Positions 7,602 through 16,634 of a DNA stretch of 64,000 bases are shown here, one piece after another. Position 1 is the stretch's first letter, and every line of letters starts with the position of its first letter. This DNA is from PALSA-1003 sp963791945 (GTDB taxonomy: Bacteria > Pseudomonadota > Gammaproteobacteria > Burkholderiales > Casimicrobiaceae): positions 4,092,001 through 4,156,000 of the forward strand of contig CAWBUD010000002.1 of the NCBI GenBank assembly GCA_963791945.1, in the 5' to 3' direction. The translations under genes were made by a program, and so were the position numbers. The notes beneath the pieces are model-generated. The model saw only the letters and a program-made list of their open reading frames with translations. It did not search any database and was not told the DNA's origin.

Positions 7602-8966
7602 TCAGTGCGGGCGGACGCTCAGGGAGCGAGCCGCGCCCTGGTCATCCACGGTGTGCAGCGTGACCGGGCGGCGCCACACGCGCACGACGTAGTCGAGTAC
7701 GCGTTCGGCGCGCTTCAGATCCAAGCCGCGGCCGTCGCTTTGATGGTCGTGCACGAGCGTCAAGCTCCCGTCGACATCGAGCTTGGTCGCCGCGACGCGA
7801 GGCACGCCGAAATTGAAGCGCGGGGCCAGGATCGCCTCGCGCACCGCATGAATGTCGCGCGAAGCCACCGAGATCGATCCGTCCGCCGACGCCTCGTAGA
7901 CGAAGAGGTCCAGCCGGTCGGCCAGCTCCTGGTCCAGGTGATTGCGGACGAAGCCGAAGTCGTCCTCCTCGGCGCAGATGCGGCGCGCGGCATCGAGTCC
8001 CTTGGTCTCGACGATCCGCTCCCACATCGAGAAGCCGAGATGATACGGGTTGATGGACAGCGCGAGCGTGCGCCCCGCGGCATGGGGTTGCACGACGTCG
8101 GAATGGGTCTTGATCGCGGAGACGTAGAGATCCGAAGGCAGAAGGTCGGCTTCGCGGAGCAGGCGCGCGTGCCAGTACGAGGCCCAGCCCTCGTTCATGA
8201 TCTGGCAGGCGAACACCGGATAGAAATAGAACGACTCCTCACGGACGGCGAGAAAGGCATCGCGCTCCCAGTCCTCGAGCTCCGGCCCGTAGTGGGCGAT
8301 GAACCAGAGCAGGTCGTAGGCGGGCCGCGGCGGCGTCGGCCGCGGCGCCGGGTCCTTGCTCGGCTCACGCGCCCGTTCTCCGGGAAGCGTTTCCCAGCGC
8401 CGCCGGAACGGATCGTCGTCGATCTCCGGAGGCTCCTCCCCGTTCTCCTCGCCGGGCCTGCGGTAAAGCGGGCGATTGACGTCGACGTGCGCTTCGAGCG
8501 CGAGCGCCGCGTCGAGCACGGCTTCGACGCGCTCCTGCCCGTGCTTCGCGAGCGCCGCCTCGATGCGATGCGCGCGGGCGGCCGCCTGCTCCAGAATCTT
8601 CCCGCCGGCCATTGCGAGCGAGCGCTGGAAAAGCGAATTGCGGTGCGCGAAGTCGGCGTGGCCCAGCACGTGCGCGACCACGAGCACGTTCTCGGCCAGA
8701 GAGTTCACGTCGACCAGATAAGCCTTGCACGGGTCGCCGGGAAACATCACCTCGAAGATGCGCGAGTGACCCATGTTGCGCTGGACGAGCTGGCGAATGT
8801 AGCGCACGCCGAACGACCAGTGCGGCATCCTCACGGGCAGCCCGTAGACCGCCGTTTCCATCATGAAGCGCTCGGGGACGAGCTCGAAGTCGACGCCGCT
8901 GTAGTTGAGACCCAGCCTTCGCGCGTCGGCCTCGATGCGCGCGGCGTAGTCGGCGAGCCCGGTCAT
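7602..8966 (-). CDS. ycgB: SpoVR family protein
   Basis: A 454-residue protein matching SpoVR/YcgB over its full length: LNYSGVDFELVPERFM, MPHWSFGVRY, HVLGHADFAHRNSLF, an acidic linker near residue 190, then YFYPVFACQIMNEGWASYWH. Spore-cortex mutants named the family in Bacillus. In non-spore-formers it belongs to the stress-induced PrkA-YeaH-YcgB group, and its biochemical activity is not settled. The start overlaps the end of the DUF444 gene by 4 bases (ATGA), so translation is coupled. It is the last gene of the operon. Confidence 0.93.
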   Translation of the reverse strand: MTGLADYAARIEADARRLGLNYSGVDFELVPERFMMETAVYGLPVRMPHWSFGVRYIRQLVQRNMGHSRIFEVMFPGDPCKAYLVDVNSLAENVLVVAHVLGHADFAHRNSLFQRSLAMAGGKILEQAAARAHRIEAALAKHGQERVEAVLDAALALEAHVDVNRPLYRRPGEENGEEPPEIDDDPFRRRWETLPGERAREPSKDPAPRPTPPRPAYDLLWFIAHYGPELEDWERDAFLAVREESFYFYPVFACQIMNEGWASYWHARLLREADLLPSDLYVSAIKTHSDVVQPHAAGRTLALSINPYHLGFSMWERIVETKGLDAARRICAEEDDFGFVRNHLDQELADRLDLFVYEASADGSISVASRDIHAVREAILAPRFNFGVPRVAATKLDVDGSLTLVHDHQSDGRGLDLKRAERVLDYVVRVWRRPVTLHTVDDQGAARSLSVRPH

Positions 8967-10156
8967 TCCGATCGATCCGACTGGCGGGCCTGATGGACGA
9001 AGAAGCGGCGGATCGCCTGCCAGACGTCGTTGATGTCGGCCACGACCTGGGTGTCCGCACGCACGCCGGCGTCGGACAGCGCGCCGATCAGGCTGCGCAT
9101 GTCGGTCTGCGAGAAACGGACGGTTCCGAGCCGGGTTTCTATATAGCCCAGATAGTTGAGCCGCTCGGCGAGCTTGGCGAGCGCCGCAGCCGCCGGCGCG
9201 CGGTCTTCGCCGGCGTTCTCGCCGTCGGAGGCATAGAAGACATACGCGTTGTATTGCGACGGCGCGTAATGCTCCTCGAGGATCTGGTTGGCGAGCACGA
9301 ACGCGGACGACGCGGCGGTTCCGCCGCTGCCCGCGGCCTCGAAGAACTGACCTTCCGGAAACTCCCAGGCCTGGGTCGTATGGGCGATGAAGCGCACGTC
9401 GACGCGATGGTATTGCCTGCGCAGGCCGGAGAGCGAGAAGAAGAAGAACGTCTTGGCGAGCTTGCGCTCCGCGGCGGTCATGCTCACCGAGACGTCGAGC
9501 AGGAAGAGCACCACCGCGTCGTCCGCGAGCCGCGGCCTGTGCCGCAGCTGGTGGAAGCGCAGATCGTCATCGACGAACGGCGCCGGGTCTTCCTGGATCG
9601 CGCGTCGCTTCAGCGCCTGCTTGAGCGTGCGCCGGCGGTCGAGGCGGGCGCGGATGCCGCGCCGGCCCGAGCCCTCGCGCACGATCTGATCGTTCTCGAT
9701 CGTTGCGCCCGCCTTCGGCCGCAGGTCGGGAAGCTTCAGCTCGTCGGTGAGCCAGTCGACGATGTCATCGACCTTGAACTCGAGCAGGAGCTTGAAGCCG
9801 CCCGAATCCTGGCTGCCCTCGCCCTCGCCGCTGCCGCGGTCGACGCTTGCATCCGCGGGACGAAGCTTGTCGCCGGTCTTGGCCTTACCTTGCCCGGCGC
9901 CGGTCTGCTTGGGTGGATCGGAGAGGCGAAACCGGGCGTGCTCGAGGAGCCGCACGGGAACCTGCACCGATCGCGCGTCGGGCTGGGTTATATAGTCGCC
10001 GTCGGCGAGCAGGTCCACGAGCTGCTCGCGCACCGCCTGACGCACCTTCTGATTGTGCCGCAGCCAGTCTCGCGCGCCGCGCGAGAACAGGTCGTACCAT
10101 GGCGATTCGACGCCGAAGCGTATCCGGTTCGTCACGCTGGGGCTGTCGCTCATCAT
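8963..10156 (-). CDS. yeaH: DUF444 family protein with VWA-like domain (YeaH/YhbH)
   Basis: A 397-residue protein of the DUF444 family. Residues 80-120 are Gly/Ser/charged and likely flexible. The C-terminal half is a von Willebrand A-like fold with an intact metal-ion site, DVSVSM, at residues 221-226, followed by FFFFSLSGLRRQY and YVFYASDGEN. GAGG about 9 bases upstream supports the start. The family always accompanies PrkA kinase and SpoVR genes and is induced in stationary phase and nutrient stress in enterics. It probably acts as a cytosolic partner of the kinase. It is the middle gene of the three-gene operon. Confidence 0.93.
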   Translation of the reverse strand: MMSDSPSVTNRIRFGVESPWYDLFSRGARDWLRHNQKVRQAVREQLVDLLADGDYITQPDARSVQVPVRLLEHARFRLSDPPKQTGAGQGKAKTGDKLRPADASVDRGSGEGEGSQDSGGFKLLLEFKVDDIVDWLTDELKLPDLRPKAGATIENDQIVREGSGRRGIRARLDRRRTLKQALKRRAIQEDPAPFVDDDLRFHQLRHRPRLADDAVVLFLLDVSVSMTAAERKLAKTFFFFSLSGLRRQYHRVDVRFIAHTTQAWEFPEGQFFEAAGSGGTAASSAFVLANQILEEHYAPSQYNAYVFYASDGENAGEDRAPAAAALAKLAERLNYLGYIETRLGTVRFSQTDMRSLIGALSDAGVRADTQVVADINDVWQAIRRFFVHQARQSDRSE

Positions 10157-10185
10157 GGCTTTCGCCTCGACGGCGGCCGGGCCGG

Positions 10186-12261
10186 CTACTCCTGCGCGAG
10201 CAGCGTAGTCACGTAGTTCAGCGCCTCCCGCGCGCTGTGTTCGTCGTAGCCGTAGTCGTCGACCAGCCGCTTGGCCACCGTCGAGATCTTCTGCTGCGTC
10301 TCCTGCTCGGGCCGGGTGGTCGAGCTCACGAGCCGCAGCACGTCGCGTCGCTGCTCGAACAGATACTGGGCGATCGCGTCGTGCAGCGGGGCGTGGCTGT
10401 CGAGCGTGAACTTCTCGCCGCGCTTGTACGCGCCCATGGCCTTGCGCACGACTTCCTGCCGGAACGAATGCTTGCCGGCGTCCGAGATCTGGATCTTCTC
10501 CTCGACAGCGCGCAGCATCCGCTCGTCCGGATCACGCTCCTCGCTGGTGATCGGATCGCGAAGCTTGCGGTTGTCGAGCGCCGCCTCGACCTCGTCGACG
10601 TACTTGTCCAGGAGCTCCTGCGCCTCCTGCTCGAAGGAAACGAACAGCGCCTTGTGCACGTCTTCCTTCACCCAGCGGTTGTAGAAATCCTTGCGCGCGA
10701 GCACCAGGAAGTCGATCCAGCGCCGCTTCTCCTTGGGATCGATGCGGGCGTCGCTTTCGATCGAGTCCTTGAGCGCCAGCAGCACGTCCATCGTCGTGAG
10801 GCTCCGGGCGTTCGACTTGCTGATCGCGGCGGAAAGCGCGTTGATCACGAACCGCGGGGACACGCCCGCGAGGCCCTCGTCGGGGAAGCGCTCGCGCAGC
10901 CGCTCGGCGTCGGCACGGTTCACCCCTTCGACGTCCTCGCCTGCCTGGAGCCGCACGCGCTTGCTGAAATCCGCGCCCTTGTCCTCGCCCTCGTGCAGCC
11001 GGGTGAGAATCGCGAACACGGCGGCGGTGTGCAGCACGTGCGGGTCGAGATGCACTTCGCGGAAGGTCGGCTCGGCGCTGGAGATGAGCTTGCGGTAGAT
11101 CTTCGCCTCGGACCGGTAGTCGAGCGTATACGGCACCTGGATGACCACCATGCGGTCGAGCAGCGCCTCGTTCTCCCGCTCCTGGAGGAACTTGCGGAAC
11201 TCCGCCAGGTTGGTGTGCGCGACGATCGTTTCGTCGACGTGGATCAGCGGGAAGCGCGACACCTTGACGTTCTTCTCCTGCGTCAGCGTGAGCAGCAGAT
11301 AGAGGAACTCGCGCTTCACCTTCAGGATTTCGATCATCTCCAGCACGCCGCGGCTCGCCGCGTACACCGAGCCCGACCACGACCATGCGCGCGGATCACC
11401 TTCGTCGCCGAATTCCGCGACCTTCGACAGGTCGACCGAGCCGACGAGGTCGGCCAGGTCGGCGGTGGTTGGATCGTGCGGTGCGTACGTTCCGACGCCC
11501 ACGCGCCCCGCCTCACTGATGAAGATGCGCTCGACCGGCATGCGCATGAAGTCGCCCCCGAGCTCCTGGTCGACGCGGATTCGGCACGCCGGGCAAAGCT
11601 CGCCCGCGATCTCGGCGCCGTAGGTGTCGCGGAACGACGCGCGCAGCGACTGCGGGATCAGATGCAGCGGCGACTCGTGGACCGGACAGCCTGCCACGGC
11701 GTAGAGCGCGCCGGCATCGGTGTAGCTGTACTCCTCCAGCCCGCGCTTGAGCAGGATGACCGCGGTGGACTTGCCGCCCGACGGCGGTCCCAGCAGGAGC
11801 AACAGACGTCGTCCGACTTCGGAGCCCGCCGCCGCGGCCTTGAAATAGTCGAGCACGCGCGCGATCGAATCGTCGATGCCGAACAGATCGTTCGAAAGCA
11901 GTGCGCAGCGAAGCGCACCCTTCTCGTCTTCCTTCCCTTGCGTGCGCAACATGTCCCAGATGTACTGGTGACTGGTGCGCGTGCACCGCTGCGGATCGGC
12001 CTTGACCACCGTCTCCAGGTACGTGGCGAGCGTCCCGGACCAGCGGCTCGCCTGGCGCTGCTGGGCGAAATCCGCAAGCTGGCCGAGGAAGGTCTCCTCG
12101 CGACCCTTCGCCCCAGGTTCGGCGTCGGTTTCCCCGGACTCGGGCTCTGCTTCCCGCGACGGAAGGGAACGCGTCGGCGGACCGGGGGGCTCGTTTAGGC
12201 GATCCGCCGAGATCAGGGCCGCTGTTCGCGGATAGGATTCGCTCTGATTATCGGGGCACAT
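10186..12261 (-). CDS. prkA: PrkA family serine protein kinase
   Basis: A 691-residue AAA+/PrkA protein. After a poorly conserved N-terminus of about 55 residues comes the AAA domain, with Walker A GPPSGGKST near residues 158-166 and the PrkA signature segments CPVHESPLHLIP, CPACRIRVDQELGGD and VDLSKVAEFGDEGDPRAWSWSGS. The C-terminal PrkA domain follows. Homologues phosphorylate serine on protein targets or act as proteases under nutrient stress. The start has an excellent GGAGGT site 5 bases upstream. It heads the prkA-yeaH-spoVR operon, with 29 bases to the next gene. The N-terminal extension is longer than in E. coli YeaG. Confidence 0.94.
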   Translation of the reverse strand: MCPDNQSESYPRTAALISADRLNEPPGPPTRSLPSREAEPESGETDAEPGAKGREETFLGQLADFAQQRQASRWSGTLATYLETVVKADPQRCTRTSHQYIWDMLRTQGKEDEKGALRCALLSNDLFGIDDSIARVLDYFKAAAAGSEVGRRLLLLLGPPSGGKSTAVILLKRGLEEYSYTDAGALYAVAGCPVHESPLHLIPQSLRASFRDTYGAEIAGELCPACRIRVDQELGGDFMRMPVERIFISEAGRVGVGTYAPHDPTTADLADLVGSVDLSKVAEFGDEGDPRAWSWSGSVYAASRGVLEMIEILKVKREFLYLLLTLTQEKNVKVSRFPLIHVDETIVAHTNLAEFRKFLQERENEALLDRMVVIQVPYTLDYRSEAKIYRKLISSAEPTFREVHLDPHVLHTAAVFAILTRLHEGEDKGADFSKRVRLQAGEDVEGVNRADAERLRERFPDEGLAGVSPRFVINALSAAISKSNARSLTTMDVLLALKDSIESDARIDPKEKRRWIDFLVLARKDFYNRWVKEDVHKALFVSFEQEAQELLDKYVDEVEAALDNRKLRDPITSEERDPDERMLRAVEEKIQISDAGKHSFRQEVVRKAMGAYKRGEKFTLDSHAPLHDAIAQYLFEQRRDVLRLVSSTTRPEQETQQKISTVAKRLVDDYGYDEHSAREALNYVTTLLAQE

Positions 12262-12863
12262 GCATACCTCCGATGCTGAAACGTCGCTGCATTCGCCAAA
12301 GCAAGAAGCATTCCCCGATCGGCGTTCCGCATAAGTTCATCGCACGGCACGGGGAGTTAGCGTAGTGTTCTCCTTTGGATCGCAGCTTGCAAGAAGTTCC
12401 GTCTCCGGCGGCCGTTACACGGCCTGGGAAACAATTACCCGCGTCACCGAGTCGGATGCGTCGCTTCATTGGGACGAATTAGACATCGAACCGGTGGATG
12501 CGTTGCTTCGTTCGCGTCGCTCGCTGTGCGAAAGCGGTGCGGCTCTCGGCGCGGTGTGCGGGGACGGTGCAAAATGCTTCCTCTCGCGGGGAAAAGCGAT
12601 GGCGGCGCGCGTGCTACCGCGAGCGCTGTTGGGTGGACTGGCGCCGATCGTCGTGCCTTTTCCGGCGTTGATTGGAAAGCACGCCTGCGAAGTCGTCGGA
12701 CGCGCTCCTAGGCTGGCCTAGAGTCGGTTTCTAGTCACATCCGGGCGATATGTACGGCGACGCCGAGGCGCGCCTCGACCCGCTGCCCAAGCCGGAGATT
12801 GCCCGCGCGGAGGTGATCGATCGCCCCGAGGCGTTCAGGATCTGATCTCCGGAGGCGCTGGGC
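12262..12863. other. Gap upstream of prkA with only weak frames
   Basis: These 602 bases contain the prkA promoter region, but I could not fix its -35 and -10 boxes. A plus-strand frame at 12365-12721 (118 codons, GTG start) has no recognisable domain and no clear ribosome site. A 31-codon frame at 12750-12845 (MYGDAEARLDPLPKPEIARA...) has coding-like composition and could be the tail of a lost gene. Neither is annotated as a gene. Confidence 0.4.
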
Positions 12864-15296
12864 TCAAGGGCGCGCGATCCGCCGTTTGGCAGGGCGCCGC
12901 GGCGTCCACTTCCAGTTCCGGATCTCCGGCATGTCCTGGCCATGGGTGTAGATGTAGCTCTTGTGCTCGGTGAGCTTGTCCCGCAGGAATTGCTTCGCAT
13001 AGCCGGCACGAGGGCTCAGGGCCGGGACACGGTCGATCACGTCGCCGACCAGGTGGAATCGGTCGAGGTCGTTGAGTACGACCATGTCGAACGGCGTGGT
13101 CGTCGTTCCCTCTTCCTTGTACCCCCGGACATGCAGGCCTTCGTGGTTCGTGCGCCGGTACGTGAGGCGATGGATGAGCCAGGGATAGCCGTGATAGGCG
13201 AAGATGATCGGCTTGTCGCGGGTGAACAGAGCGTCGAAGTCGGCGTCCTTGAGTCCGTGCGGGTGCTCCGTATGGGGCTGCAGGGTCATCAGATCGACGA
13301 CGTTGACGACGCGCACCTTGAGCTCGGGAAAAAGAGCGCGCAGAAGCTCGACGGCCGCCAGCGTTTCCAGCGACGGCACATCGCCCGCGCACGCCATCAC
13401 GACGTCGGGCTCCGCGCCTTCGTCGTTGCTCGCCCACTCCCAGATGCCGATGCCGGCGGCGCAGTGCCTGATGGCCGCATCCATGTCGAGCCATTGCTGC
13501 TGGGGCTGTTTGCCGGCGACGATGACGTTCACGCAGTTCCGGCTGCGCAGACACTGATCGGTGACGCAGAGCAGCGTGTTGGCATCCGGCGGCAGATACA
13601 CGCGGATGATGTCCGATTTCTTGTTGACCACGACGTCGATGAACCCCGGGTCCTGATGGCTGAACCCGTTGTGGTCCTGGTGCCAGACATGCGAAGAGAG
13701 CATGTAGTTCAATGATGCGATCGGTCTTCGCCATGGGATGTCGCGCGTCGCCTCGAGCCATTTGGCGTGCTGGTTGAACATCGAGTCGACGATGTGGATG
13801 AACGCCTCGTAGCAGGAGAAGACGCCGTGCCTGCCGGTCAGGAGATAGCCTTCGAGCCAACCTTCGCACTGATGCTCGCTCAGGACCTCCATCACCCGCC
13901 CGGAAGGCGCCACGTGATCGTCTGTTCGCAGCACCTGCGCGGTCGAGCAGCGATCGGTCACCTCGAACACCGCGCCCCAGCGGTTGGATGACGTTTCGTC
14001 CGGGCTGAACACGCGGAAGTTGCGGGCCTGTGCGTTGGCCTTCAGGACGTCGCGGATGTACCGGCCCTGGACGCGTGTCGCTTCCGCTATGACGCCGCCG
14101 GGCTTGGGCACGGCCACGGCGTGGGCGCGGAAGTCCGGCAGCCTGAGATCGCGCAGCAGGATGCCGCCGTTGGCGTGGGGGTTCGCCCCCATGCGCCGCT
14201 CGCCCTCGGGCGCGAGCTCGGCAAGCTCCGGAACGAGCTTCCCCGCCTTGTCGAAAAGCTCCTCCGGCCGGTAGCTGCGGAGCCAGCGTTCGAGGATCTT
14301 GAGGTGCTCGGGCTTCGTCGCGAAGTCGGCGAGCGGCACCTGATGCGCGCGGAAGGTGCCTTCGATCGCTTCGCCGTCGACGATCTTCGGTCCCGTCCAG
14401 CCCTTGGGCGACTGCAGCACGATCATGGGCCAGCGCGGGCGTCCGGAGAAACCGTGCCGCCGCGCATGGCGCTGGATGCGCCGGATGTCCGCCACGACCG
14501 CGTCGAGCGTGCTCGCCATCGTCCTGTGCATCGCCTGGGGCTCGTCGCCTTCCACGAAGTGCGGAACGTAGCCGTAACCCGTGAGCAGCGCCTGCAGCTC
14601 CTCCTTGGGAATCCGGGCGAGCAGCGTCGGTCCGGCGATCTTGTAGCCGTTGAGATGCAGAATCGGCAGCACCGCACCGTCGGTGACGGGGTTCAGAAAC
14701 TTGTTCGAATGCCACCCGGTCGCGAGCGGCCCGGTTTCCGCCTCGCCGTCGCCGACGACGCAGACCGCCAGCAGGTCGGGATTGTCGAACGCGGCGCCGT
14801 AGGCGTGCGCGAGGCTGTAGCCGAGCTCCCCGCCTTCGTTGATCGATCCGGGCGTTTCGGGTGCCGCGTGGCTGGGGATGCCCCCGGGAAACGAGAACTG
14901 GGTGAACAGGCGCTTCATGCCCTGCTCGTCCTGCGAGACCTCGGGATAGATTTCGCTGTAGGTTCCTTCGAGGTAGGTGTTGGCGACCAGGGCCGGGCCG
15001 CCGTGGCCGGGACCGGTGACGTAGATCACATCGAGGTCGTGTTCCTTGATGACTCGATTCAGGTGCACGTAGATGAAATTGAGCCCCGGTGTCGTGCCCC
15101 AGTGGCCCAGAAGCCGCGGCTTGATGTGCTCGAGCTTGAGCTCTCGCCGCAGCAGCGGATTGTCGTAGAGATAGATCTGTCCGGCCGACAGGTAATTCGC
15201 CGCGCGCCAGTACGCGTCCATCCGGTCGAGCAATCCTCGGGCGAGGGACGCGTGAGGCCGAGGTTTGGTCCGCATCCTGGTTTCAACGGTCGCCAT
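12864..15296 (-). CDS. xfp: Phosphoketolase (xylulose-5-phosphate/fructose-6-phosphate)
   Basis: An 810-residue thiamine-diphosphate enzyme close to the usual family length of about 800. It cleaves xylulose 5-phosphate, or fructose 6-phosphate, with phosphate to acetyl phosphate plus glyceraldehyde 3-phosphate or erythrose 4-phosphate. Recognisable segments include YWRAANYLSAGQIYL, LLGHWGTTPGLNFIYVHLNR, VTGPGHGGPALVANTYLEG, the cofactor motif VVGDGEAETGP, SHVWHQDHNGFSHQDPGF and the C-terminal YTHGQDMPEI. The start at 15296 has GGAG close upstream and overlaps the ROK kinase gene by 14 bases, implying coupled translation. ATGs at 15335 and 15275 are alternatives. Confidence 0.95.
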   Translation of the reverse strand: MATVETRMRTKPRPHASLARGLLDRMDAYWRAANYLSAGQIYLYDNPLLRRELKLEHIKPRLLGHWGTTPGLNFIYVHLNRVIKEHDLDVIYVTGPGHGGPALVANTYLEGTYSEIYPEVSQDEQGMKRLFTQFSFPGGIPSHAAPETPGSINEGGELGYSLAHAYGAAFDNPDLLAVCVVGDGEAETGPLATGWHSNKFLNPVTDGAVLPILHLNGYKIAGPTLLARIPKEELQALLTGYGYVPHFVEGDEPQAMHRTMASTLDAVVADIRRIQRHARRHGFSGRPRWPMIVLQSPKGWTGPKIVDGEAIEGTFRAHQVPLADFATKPEHLKILERWLRSYRPEELFDKAGKLVPELAELAPEGERRMGANPHANGGILLRDLRLPDFRAHAVAVPKPGGVIAEATRVQGRYIRDVLKANAQARNFRVFSPDETSSNRWGAVFEVTDRCSTAQVLRTDDHVAPSGRVMEVLSEHQCEGWLEGYLLTGRHGVFSCYEAFIHIVDSMFNQHAKWLEATRDIPWRRPIASLNYMLSSHVWHQDHNGFSHQDPGFIDVVVNKKSDIIRVYLPPDANTLLCVTDQCLRSRNCVNVIVAGKQPQQQWLDMDAAIRHCAAGIGIWEWASNDEGAEPDVVMACAGDVPSLETLAAVELLRALFPELKVRVVNVVDLMTLQPHTEHPHGLKDADFDALFTRDKPIIFAYHGYPWLIHRLTYRRTNHEGLHVRGYKEEGTTTTPFDMVVLNDLDRFHLVGDVIDRVPALSPRAGYAKQFLRDKLTEHKSYIYTHGQDMPEIRNWKWTPRRPAKRRIARP

Positions 15297-16065
15297 GGGA
15301 CTCCGCCGCGGCAAAGAAGCGATCGAGCGCGGCATCCCAGAGGCGGACGCCGCCCGTGATGCCTGCTTCGTTGGAGACGATGGTCACGTTCGACGGCAGC
15401 TCGAAATCGATACGCGCCGCATTGCCGCCTCCGAGATAGAGCCGGTCATAGTTGAGGAGCGTACTGACGAAGTGGATCGCCCGGCGCACCCGCCGGTTCC
15501 ACTTGTCGACGCCTTTATTCTCCAACGCGGCTGCGCCGACGTACTCGTCGTAGGTCTTTCCCTTCCAGACCGGATGCTGCCCGAGCTCGAGATGGGGCGT
15601 CAGCTCGCCGTCCCGATAGAGCGCGCTGCCGAATCCGGTCCCGAGCGTGAGCACGCATTCGAGGCCCTTACCCTCGATAACGCCGAGTCCCTGCACTTCA
15701 GCGTCGTTGAGCATGCGCGCCGGCCTGCCCCAGCGGTGCGCGAGCTGCGCGACGAGAGGAAAACCGTGCCAGTCCGCCGAGCCCAGGTTGGGTGCGGTGA
15801 GCACGCGGCCGTCCTTGACCACCCCCGGAAAACCGACGGAGATGCGATCGAAAGCCGGAAGCGCACGCGTCATGCCATCGAGGAGCGCGAGCACGCGCTC
15901 GGGTGGCGCGGGATGCGGCGTCGTCACCTCGACGTGCGGCACGATCTCGGCGCCCGCCCAATCGAGCACGGAGGCTTTGAGATGGGTGCCTCCGATGTCG
16001 ACCGCCAGCGTATAGGGACCCGCCTGGGCGATGCGCCGGCGCCGCTTGCCCGCGCGCCGGGTCAT
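15283..16065 (-). CDS. ROK family sugar kinase, polyphosphate-glucokinase-like
   Basis: A 260-residue ROK protein. The phosphate-binding motif LAVDIGGTHLKAS lies near residue 23, followed by ISVGFPGVVKDGRV, MLNDAEVQGLG and LTLGTGFGSALY. The Cys-rich zinc motif of typical ROK kinases and repressors is absent, and the short length matches polyphosphate glucokinases. The likely reaction is phosphorylation of glucose or a related hexose. The start codon overlaps the stop of the zwf relic (ATGA), a trace of an older zwf-kinase operon. The gene runs into xfp, so sugar phosphorylation and phosphoketolase cleavage are expressed together. Confidence 0.85.
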   Translation of the reverse strand: MTRRAGKRRRRIAQAGPYTLAVDIGGTHLKASVLDWAGAEIVPHVEVTTPHPAPPERVLALLDGMTRALPAFDRISVGFPGVVKDGRVLTAPNLGSADWHGFPLVAQLAHRWGRPARMLNDAEVQGLGVIEGKGLECVLTLGTGFGSALYRDGELTPHLELGQHPVWKGKTYDEYVGAAALENKGVDKWNRRVRRAIHFVSTLLNYDRLYLGGGNAARIDFELPSNVTIVSNEAGITGGVRLWDAALDRFFAAAESHGDR

Positions 16066-16419
16066 GGAGTCTCCGGGGCCGGGTCGTGCCATCCCTCGAA
16101 CTGCGCCGTCATCGCCTGGGCCGCCGCCGGTCCCCAGGTTCCCGGTTCGTACTCCAGCGGCCGTCGGTTGCTTGGCAGCGCCGGCTCGACGATGCGCCAC
16201 GCGGCCTCGACACCGTCTTGACGGGCGAAGAGCGTTCCGTCGCCGTCCAGCGCATCGCGGATCAGCCGCTCGTAGGGATCCGGCCCTTCGCCTTGCTCGT
16301 AGACTGCCGTGCTCGGCGAGCGCCAGCAGCACCGGATAGATCTTCTTGCGCGCGAGTTCGCCGGTGCCGCCGAAGAGCACCAGCGCGTCGGAGGGTGCGA
16401 AGTCCAGGGCTTCAACCTT
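16062..16419 (-). pseudogene. zwf: Glucose-6-phosphate dehydrogenase (zwf) relic, internally deleted
   Basis: One minus frame reads DFAPSDALVLFGGTGELARKKIYPVLLAL, the N-terminal NADP-binding strand and loop of glucose-6-phosphate dehydrogenase. Around position 16310 the similarity passes to another frame, which encodes the enzyme's C-terminus: DPYERLIRDALDGDGTLFARQDGVEAAWRIV, then YEPGTWGP. About 350 central residues, including the catalytic region, are missing and the parts are out of frame. No start codon fits the N-terminal frame. The stop overlaps the ROK kinase ATG. The gene is dead but its operon position is preserved. Confidence 0.8.
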
Positions 16420-16578
16420 TGTGCAACGATCGATTCCGGACCGTTTCAGGGCTAGCGTTGGCGGGAGAGCTTTGGGGAGAGCTTTGATGTAGGACAGGTG
16501 CCGGGGCGGGAGAAATCCCGAAAGCCCGGTCCCTCGCCGGTCGGATCTCTCCTGGAGCGGAAGTATGGCGGATTTTCG

Positions 16579-16604
16579 GGAACGCGGCGCCTGGGGGGCT
16601 CATC
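16579..16604 (+). promoter_or_regulatory. Candidate ECF-sigma promoter upstream of the sigma gene
   Basis: GGAAC at 16579-16583 and TCATC at 16600-16604 are separated by 16 bases, resembling the -35 GGAAC core and a -10 of extracytoplasmic-function promoters. It lies 31 bases before the sigma gene ATG, so autoregulation is plausible. Short motifs like this occur by chance. Confidence 0.3.
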
Positions 16605-16634
16605 CAATGCCCCACGAATGTCGTACACGAACAT

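Noticed and set aside
9847..12198. A 783-codon plus-strand open frame opposite prkA and yeaH
   Set aside because: The minus strand encodes clear PrkA and DUF444 proteins with good ribosome sites. The plus frame has no domain and Arg/His-rich composition.
12365..12721. A 118-codon plus-strand frame upstream of prkA
   Set aside because: GTG start without a ribosome site, mixed composition, no recognisable domain. It is recorded within the gap entry only.
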